A DNA stretch of 36,266 nt, taken from contig DATBFG010000047.1 in NCBI GenBank assembly GCA_036558645.1, positions 1 to 36,266 of the forward strand, given 5' to 3'. Positions 31,167 through 36,266 of the stretch are shown in pieces. The notes beneath the pieces were generated by a model. That model did no database searches and was not told the DNA's origin. It saw only the letters and a list, made by a program, of their open reading frames with translations. Every line of letters starts with the position of its first letter. The first letter of the stretch is position 1. Made by a program: the position numbers and the translations under genes. The stretch is from DATBFG01 sp036558645 (GTDB taxonomy: Bacteria > Acidobacteriota > Terriglobia > Terriglobales > Acidobacteriaceae).

Positions 31167-31769
31167 ATGACCGATTACAATGCTCTTCAGATGCTCGTTT
31201 TTCTACAGACTGCCGGATGGCTTGCCTGTGTAATCTATTCCACCATCCCCGCATTCTGGTTGATGATCCATCCCTATGTAGCCTATTGGCGTTCACGCTC
31301 TAGCTCGCCGTACCGCGTTTTGCTGCCACTCTGGATAGGGATGTGGTTCGTGATAATCGGCGTCACATATTCATGGCGTCATGTCACCGTCTATTCTGAG
31401 CCTTGGTGCTGGATCCCTGCCGTGGCCCTATTTACGGTTGGCATTTGGATCTACAGGCAATCAGGGCGCGCTTTCACCGCCAGTTGCCTGGGAGGTGTTC
31501 CTGAACTCCGTCGGCATTTGGGTGAACAACAACTGATTACGAGCGGCATCCGCTCGCGCGTCCGGCATCCCGTCTACCTGGCTCACTTTTGCGAGATGCT
31601 GGCTTGGAGCATCGGTACAGGGCTCGCCATCTGCTACGCTCTCACTCTGTTCGCCGCCGTCTCTGGTGCATTCATGCTGCGGCAGGAAGATGCCGAACTC
31701 GAACAACGTTTTGGCGATGACTTTCGAAGATACAAGAATAAGGTGCCGGCATTGCTGCCGCATTTTTAG
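31167..31769 (+). CDS. isoprenylcysteine methyltransferase-like membrane protein
   Basis: This 200-residue protein has about five membrane helices. The C-terminal signature GIRSRVRHPVYLAHFCEMLAW and QEDAELEQRFGDDFRRYKNKVPALLP matches the ICMT/PEMT-like family, which methylates lipid or lipid-linked substrates with S-adenosylmethionine. Bacterial members are of unsettled substrate. The start is an ATG with no strong ribosome-binding site. Confidence 0.85.
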   Translation: MTDYNALQMLVFLQTAGWLACVIYSTIPAFWLMIHPYVAYWRSRSSSPYRVLLPLWIGMWFVIIGVTYSWRHVTVYSEPWCWIPAVALFTVGIWIYRQSGRAFTASCLGGVPELRRHLGEQQLITSGIRSRVRHPVYLAHFCEMLAWSIGTGLAICYALTLFAAVSGAFMLRQEDAELEQRFGDDFRRYKNKVPALLPHF

Positions 31770-31871
31770 CTGGCAGGACTTCTTCTTAAGGGCAGGGAGG
31801 GCTCGATAATTCACCGCCGCCCTGTCGATTTCCGAAATCCCCGTTCGACCTACTGTAGGAGGAAGACAAAT

Positions 31872-32228
31872 ATGCAATTCTTACTGCTGATTTACGGGAG
31901 TGAAAGACATTGGGACACGAAGGATTCCGGCGAACGTGACAAAATTCTTGCCGAGTACAACGCCTACACCAAGAGCATTGCTGAAAGTGGTCACTTGCGA
32001 GGCGCCAACGAACTGGACGTGACGACAACCGCTTCAACCGTACGAGTGCGCGATGGCAAACAGCTGCTGACCGACGGTCCTTTCGCGGAAACCAAGGAGC
32101 AACTTGGCGGCTACTACCTGGTCGAAGCCAAAGACAAGAAAGAAGCCCTTGCCCTCGCAGCCCGGATTCCGTCAGCACGCTGGGGTTCTATCGAAGTGCG
32201 GCCGATCATTCCACACGAGATGCCGTGA
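31872..32228 (+). CDS. YCII/DGPF-domain protein
   Basis: This 118-residue soluble protein has the DGPF signature in LLTDGPFAETKEQLGGYYLVEAKDKKEALALAARIPSA. The family has a ferredoxin-like fold related to YciI and is often encoded next to ECF sigma factors; none is present here. AGGAGG lies just before the ATG. Its function is unknown. Confidence 0.9.
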   Translation: MQFLLLIYGSERHWDTKDSGERDKILAEYNAYTKSIAESGHLRGANELDVTTTASTVRVRDGKQLLTDGPFAETKEQLGGYYLVEAKDKKEALALAARIPSARWGSIEVRPIIPHEMP

Positions 32229-32292
32229 GCAGCGCCACGCTGTTGCTGATCTCATGGAGTTTGGAAGCCTCTATAATTCGAATAGCTCCCAA

Positions 32293-32327
32293 ACTGAGAT
32301 CTGAAAGCTGTTAGCGAATAGCTTAAG
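32293..32327 (+). repeat. heptamer array before lolC
   Basis: Units ACTGAGA, TCTGAAA, GCTGTTA, GCGAATA, GCTTAAG end one base before the lolC start codon. It takes the place of a Shine-Dalgarno sequence. Confidence 0.75.
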
Positions 32328-32328
32328 C

Positions 32329-33636
32329 ATGAGATTCGAACTCTTCGTAGCCACTCGCTATCTCCGCGCAAAGCGGCGGCAGGCCGTCATCGGCATCATT
32401 ACGGCGATCTCTGTGCTTGGCGTGGCCGCCGGTGTCGCGTCCCTCATTGTTGCTCTGGCCATCAACAATGGTTTTCGCCAGGACCTTCAGGATCGCCTGC
32501 TCGGTTCAAGCTCGCACATCAACCTGCTGCGTGTAGAAAGTGACGGTATTCGCGACTGGAAGACCTTGATGGACGGCCTTGGCAAACAGCCTCATGTAGT
32601 CGCGGCCGCGCCAGCCATCTACGAACAGGTTTTGATCTCTCGCGGAGCACGTGCGCGCGGCGCTGTGCTCAAAGGAATTATTCCCGCCGACGAGCGCAAA
32701 GTCAGCGACCTGCTTAAGTCAATCAAGATTGGTTCTGCCGACGCGCTTGACCAGCAACCAAAATCCGCAGTCGAGAGCCTGACCCCGAACTCATCTTCAA
32801 CGTCTCCCGATGCTCTCGCCGACGTACAAAATCGCGTGGCCAACATGCCGGTGTTGATCCTCGGCAAAGACATGGCCGACGATCTCGGCGCAACGGTTGG
32901 TTCTGTTGTTCTGGTCACGAGCCCGCAGGGCGAACTCACTCCCTATGGCATGGTTCCCAAGTACAACCGGTTTCGCGTGGCGGGAGTTTTCAGCTCCGGT
33001 TTTTATGACTACGATGCATCCTGGGCTTTCACTCGCCTCTCCGATGCACAACAGCTTTTCGGTCTCGGCGACGTCGTTTCCGTCCTCGAATTCAAAGTAG
33101 ATGACATCTACAAGGCCGACGTCATCGCGCAGGAACTCGAGAAGGTCGCAGGCAAGGGATTCATGGCGACCAACTGGATGGAGCAGAACAAAGCCATCTT
33201 CCGTGCCCTGCGTCTGGAGCGTCTCGTCACCTTCATCACCATCGGCCTGATTGTCTTCGTCGCCGCGCTGAACATTCTGATCTCGCTGACGATGATGGTC
33301 ATGGAGAAGACTCGCGACATCGCCGTGCTGATCTCGATGGGAGCCCGCCGTTCTCAGGTCCGTCGCCTCTTCATTGCCCAAGGCGTGCTGATCGGCGTGA
33401 TCGGCACAGCCATAGGCCTGGTCCTCGGCTTCGTGATCTCCTGGGCTGGAGGCCATTATCACTTGCTCTCCCTCGCTCCCGAGGTCTACTCGATCGACTA
33501 TGTTCCCTTCGCGCCGCGTCTACTCGATGGATTGCTCGTTGCGCTTGTGGCGATTGGCATTTCATTCGTCGCGACGATGTACCCATCCTGGTCGGCAGCA
33601 CGCATTCTTCCTGCTGAAGCGCTGCGCTACGAATAG
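32329..33636 (+). CDS. lolC: LolC/LolE-type ABC permease
   Basis: This 435-residue inner-membrane permease is predicted to extract outer-membrane lipoproteins with LolD. The N-terminus MRFELFVATRYLRAKRRQAVIGIITAISVLGVAAGVASLIVAL is typical of LolC/E, followed by a large periplasmic domain and a C-terminal FtsX domain with three helices (FITIGLIVFVAALNILISLTMMV, GVLIGVIGTAIGLVLGFVIS, LLVALVAIGISFVATMYPSW). The DPxxALRYE-type end is present as PAEALRYE. It is slightly longer than the roughly 400-residue proteobacterial proteins. lolD follows after 280 nt. Confidence 0.9.
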   Translation: MRFELFVATRYLRAKRRQAVIGIITAISVLGVAAGVASLIVALAINNGFRQDLQDRLLGSSSHINLLRVESDGIRDWKTLMDGLGKQPHVVAAAPAIYEQVLISRGARARGAVLKGIIPADERKVSDLLKSIKIGSADALDQQPKSAVESLTPNSSSTSPDALADVQNRVANMPVLILGKDMADDLGATVGSVVLVTSPQGELTPYGMVPKYNRFRVAGVFSSGFYDYDASWAFTRLSDAQQLFGLGDVVSVLEFKVDDIYKADVIAQELEKVAGKGFMATNWMEQNKAIFRALRLERLVTFITIGLIVFVAALNILISLTMMVMEKTRDIAVLISMGARRSQVRRLFIAQGVLIGVIGTAIGLVLGFVISWAGGHYHLLSLAPEVYSIDYVPFAPRLLDGLLVALVAIGISFVATMYPSWSAARILPAEALRYE

Positions 33637-33677
33637 GCCGTCGAATGAGAACCGCAAGCGGAAGATGGGAAGGCTAT

Positions 33678-33712
33678 GACTCAAGCCAGAGACTAGGAGC
33701 GTTGAGCTGGAA
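33678..33712 (+). repeat. degenerate heptamer array in lolC-lolD spacer
   Basis: Units GACTCAA, GCCAGAG, ACTAGGA, GCGTTGA, GCTGGAA keep the 7-nt period but are much less similar to each other than in the other arrays, so this may be an eroded copy or chance. The rest of the 280-nt spacer shows a TTGACA at 33801 without a matching -10 box. Confidence 0.4.
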
Positions 33713-33916
33713 GCCCCCGTTACCCCTCACGTCCCCAAGTGACCCTCGTCACCTTCCCATGTTCGGAAACAGGCGTACAGTCATCCTTGTAGCTCCTGGT
33801 TTGACAACTTAAGGGACTCTGCGCCAAAGCCCTGTCATGGTTTAATGGGCCTGCAGGCTCAGAGGCACTTCTTGAGCCGGGGAGCACCTCGGTTGCATCT
33901 AAATTCACAGGGACAG

Positions 33917-34606
33917 ATGCTGCGGGTTGAGAGTCTAAAAAAGGTCTTTCGCTCCGGCGAGTCGGACCTGGTGCTCTTTGAAAACTTATCGTTCCAGGTT
34001 GCTAAAGGAGAGATGCTGGCCATCGTGGGCGAATCGGGGACCGGCAAGAGTACCTTGCTGCACATCCTCGGCGCTCTTGATCGGCCTTCTGCGGGTGACG
34101 TATACTGCGCCGACTTGCGATTAGGGTCCCTGTCCGAAGATGGCGCCGCCGAGTTTCGCAATCGCGAAATTGGCTTCGTCTGGCAGTTCCACTATCTCCT
34201 GCCGGAGTTTACTGCGCTCGAGAACGTGGCCATGCCACTCTTGCTGCGTCAAAACCCTTGGAAAGACGTTCAGCCTCGCGCGATCGACTGGCTTGAACGA
34301 GTCGAATTGGCGAAACGCGCCCATCATCGTTCCGGGGAGCTCTCTGGCGGTGAACAGCAACGCGTAGCCTTGGCGCGAGCCCTGATTGTCCAGCCGAAGA
34401 TCCTGTTGGCCGATGAACCCACCGGCGACCTTGATAACCGTACGGCTGATGCCGTCTTTCAATTGATCGCCAAGTTGCACCAGGATCATCAACTGACGTC
34501 GCTCATCGCAACGCATAATCTTGACTTCGCGCGGCGCTGTCACCGGGTGCTGCGCTTGCAGAATGGAACGATTGAAGAGGTGCCGCCGGCAATGCTGCCG
34601 GTATAG
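33917..34606 (+). CDS. lolD: LolD-type ABC transporter ATPase
   Basis: This 229-residue ATPase drives lipoprotein release with the LolC/E permease. Walker A is GESGTGKST (38-46), the Q-loop is at Gln90 in WQFHYLLPEFTALEN (the LolD-typical form), the signature is LSGGEQQRV (142-150), Walker B is ILLADEPTGDLD with Glu167, and the switch His is His200. The in-frame ORF extends upstream to 33845, but homology starts at the ATG at 33917. The length fits LolD. Confidence 0.93.
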   Translation: MLRVESLKKVFRSGESDLVLFENLSFQVAKGEMLAIVGESGTGKSTLLHILGALDRPSAGDVYCADLRLGSLSEDGAAEFRNREIGFVWQFHYLLPEFTALENVAMPLLLRQNPWKDVQPRAIDWLERVELAKRAHHRSGELSGGEQQRVALARALIVQPKILLADEPTGDLDNRTADAVFQLIAKLHQDHQLTSLIATHNLDFARRCHRVLRLQNGTIEEVPPAMLPV

Positions 34607-34775
34607 GGCCCGTTAGTGGAATTGACTTTTATTCCCCTACGTGCCGAAATGAAACCAACGCAACGGTTTGCACATACTGCAGCCATTTGCGCCATTCACC
34701 GCATTCCGGGTGTCTTAAGGATTGAAGCAACTTGGTTCCAGGCGCGCAGTTAACGATTTTCCCGCTTGGGATCGG

Positions 34776-34791
34776 TGGCACCTTGATTGCA
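34776..34791 (+). promoter_or_regulatory. sigma-54 promoter before clpC
   Basis: TGGCAC-N5-TTGCA matches the -24/-12 consensus of RpoN promoters with exact spacing, 80 nt before the clpC start. A sigma-70-like pair, TTGGGA (34766) and CATAAT (34790) with 18-nt spacing, overlaps it, so dual control is possible. The rest of the spacer from 34607 holds no gene. Confidence 0.6.
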
Positions 34792-34871
34792 TAATAGATG
34801 TCGGGCCACGGGTTCTGTGAGATTCGGCTTCACCCAGCCGGCGCCTCCTGAGCTCTAGGGAGAGGGGCTAT

Positions 34872-36266
34872 ATGTTTGAACGTTATACGGAGAAGGCAAG
34901 ACGCGTCATCTTTTTCGCGCGTTATGAAGCCAGCCAGTTCGGTTCGCCGTATATTGAGACCGAACACCTGCTGTTGGGGCTTCTGCGTGAAGATAAAGCG
35001 TTGACCAACCGCTTCTTGCGCTCTCACGCCTCGGTCGAATCCATTCGCAAGCAGATCGAGGGACACACCACGATTCGGGAGAAGGTCTCCACTTCTGTGG
35101 ATCTCCCCCTTAGCAATGAGTGCAAGCGCGTCCTGGCCTACGCAGCCGAAGAAGCGGAACGCCTTTCCCATCGCCACATCGGGACGGAACACCTGCTGTT
35201 GGGACTACTCCGCGAGGAAAAGTGCTTTGCGGCCGAAATCCTCCATGAGCGCGGACTTCGCTTGTCCACTATCCGGGAAGAACTCGCCCGTTCCAGCCAG
35301 GAGAAAGCTCAGCCCCAGCGCCAGCGTGAATCATCTCTGCTCAGCGAATTTTCCCGCGACCTGACCCAGGCCGCCATGGATTCTCAGCTCGATCCGCTGG
35401 TCGGGCGTGAAAACGAAGTAGAGCGTGTTGTTCAGATTCTTTGCCGCCGCACCAAGAACAATCCAGTGCTGATCGGCGAACCCGGCGTCGGAAAAACCGC
35501 TATCGTCGAAGGCCTTGCGCAGCGCATCGCTGACGGCGAAGTGCCATCTTTCCTCGCCGACAAACGGATCCTTGCGCTCGATCTCAGCCTGATCGTCGCC
35601 GGAACCAAGTATCGCGGCCAGTTTGAAGAGCGCCTCAAGACCATCATGAAGGAGTTGATGGATTCTCAGAATTCCATCATCTTCATCGACGAGCTTCACA
35701 CATTAGTCGGCGCAGGCTCCGCCGAGGGATCCCTCGATGCAGCCAACATCCTGAAGCCCGCGCTGTCTCGTGGCGAAATCCAGTGCATCGGCGCAACCAC
35801 ACCCGGCGAATATCGCAAGTCGATTGAGAAAGACCGCTCGCTGGAGCGGCGCTTCCAGGCTGTCAAGGTTCCGCCTCCGACCGAAGCCGATGCTACGAAG
35901 ATTCTGTTCGGTATCAAGGACCGCTACGAAAAATTCCATGCGGTCACCTATACCGACGACTCCATCAATTTCGCGGTTTCACACTCGAACCGCTATATTC
36001 CGGATCGTTTCCTTCCGGATAAGGCGATCGATCTGATCGACGAAGCCGGAGCCCGCGTCAAGCTGCGCCAGACTTCGTTGCCCGAAGAGATCACCGAAGT
36101 TCAGAAGCGCATCAAGTTCATCGTCCACCGTATGGAGAACGCCATCGCGAACCACGAGTTCGAGAAGGCGCGCTTCTACTCGGACGAAGAACGCAAGGAG
36201 CGCGAGAACCTGCGCGCCCTTCGCGAAAAATACCACCTCGATGAATCCTCCACCGGCGTTGTCGGT
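34872..36266 (+). CDS. clpC: ClpC-type AAA+ unfoldase, 5' part
   Basis: The first 465 residues are present; the gene runs off the window. It is the ATPase subunit that unfolds substrates for ClpP. Two Clp-N repeats come first (FERYTEKARRVIFFARYEASQFGSPYIETEHLLLGLL and LSNECKRVLAYAAEEAERLSHRHIGTEHLLLGLL), then the first AAA+ module with Walker A GEPGVGKTA (202-210) and Walker B FIDE (Asp273, Glu274). A UVR-like segment, HRMENAIANHEFEKARFYSDEER, follows near residues 418-440 and marks ClpC rather than ClpA or ClpB. GGGAG lies before the ATG. The second AAA+ module is beyond the edge. Confidence 0.95.
   Translation, partial: MFERYTEKARRVIFFARYEASQFGSPYIETEHLLLGLLREDKALTNRFLRSHASVESIRKQIEGHTTIREKVSTSVDLPLSNECKRVLAYAAEEAERLSHRHIGTEHLLLGLLREEKCFAAEILHERGLRLSTIREELARSSQEKAQPQRQRESSLLSEFSRDLTQAAMDSQLDPLVGRENEVERVVQILCRRTKNNPVLIGEPGVGKTAIVEGLAQRIADGEVPSFLADKRILALDLSLIVAGTKYRGQFEERLKTIMKELMDSQNSIIFIDELHTLVGAGSAEGSLDAANILKPALSRGEIQCIGATTPGEYRKSIEKDRSLERRFQAVKVPPPTEADATKILFGIKDRYEKFHAVTYTDDSINFAVSHSNRYIPDRFLPDKAIDLIDEAGARVKLRQTSLPEEITEVQKRIKFIVHRMENAIANHEFEKARFYSDEERKERENLRALREKYHLDESSTGVVG

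Noticed and set aside
32797..33462. 221-codon antisense ORF within lolC
   Set aside because: The sense frame encodes a clear LolC/E permease; the antisense product is His/Asp-rich low-complexity typical of shadow frames.

Overview
The window looks like a chromosomal segment of a GC-rich acidobacterium (Acidobacteriota, probably Terriglobia/Koribacter-like). This is inferred from the gene set: a VWFA-related secreted protein with a proline-rich linker, a DUF2934 protein, a SpoIVB-S55-type secreted protein in a non-sporulator context, a ccmF-ccmH-ccmI-like operon, and an imuA-imuB-dnaE2 mutasome. No rRNA, CRISPR array, transposase or phage gene was seen.

Layout. 1-2171: a hypothetical cytosolic protein bracketed by a 14-bp direct repeat, a tRNA-Glu(CTC) gene, and a small unknown protein, with long empty spacers. 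2172-4296: divergent alpha/beta hydrolase and quinone oxidoreductase genes, plausibly a stress or detoxification pair. 4444-10972: the mutasome (imuA, imuB, dnaE2) behind a TTGACA promoter overlapped by a palindrome, closed by a strong intrinsic terminator. 11019-15730: a DUF2934 protein, then cytochrome c maturation genes in a tightly overlapping operon. 15750-19838: an ArsR-type regulator with an SDR enzyme, HtpX, a MoxR ATPase and a flavodiiron-like beta-lactamase-fold protein. 19848-23156: DUF4149 membrane protein, M28 peptidase, a divergent YchF-like NTPase and a ZIP metal transporter. 23178-28700: exported proteins (VWFA, S55-type, beta-propeller). 28738-32228: DinB-like and NTF2-like exported proteins, an MFS exporter, an isoprenylcysteine methyltransferase-like membrane protein and a YCII/DGPF protein. 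32329-34606: LolC/E-LolD lipoprotein export ABC system. 34872-end: clpC, cut by the window edge, with a near-perfect sigma-54 promoter.

The most unusual signal is a family of degenerate tandem repeats with a strict 7-nt period. The unit sequence changes from array to array (AACGACT, AGCTAAT, NNAAACT, ATCTGCA, CAGTCGT types) but the period does not. Arrays often occur as converging inverted pairs with perfectly complementary 12-13-mers. They are concentrated in the mutasome locus: one inside imuA, one containing the imuA stop codon, one containing the imuB start codon, one filling the imuB-dnaE2 gap, and three in-frame insertions inside dnaE2 that add about 100 residues. Elsewhere they sit directly before the starts of ychF-like, ZIP, lolC and moxR genes, and those genes lack a visible Shine-Dalgarno sequence. 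Heptanucleotide repeats (STRRs) are known in filamentous cyanobacteria; invasion of DNA-polymerase coding sequence by such arrays in an acidobacterium is the observation most worth following up.
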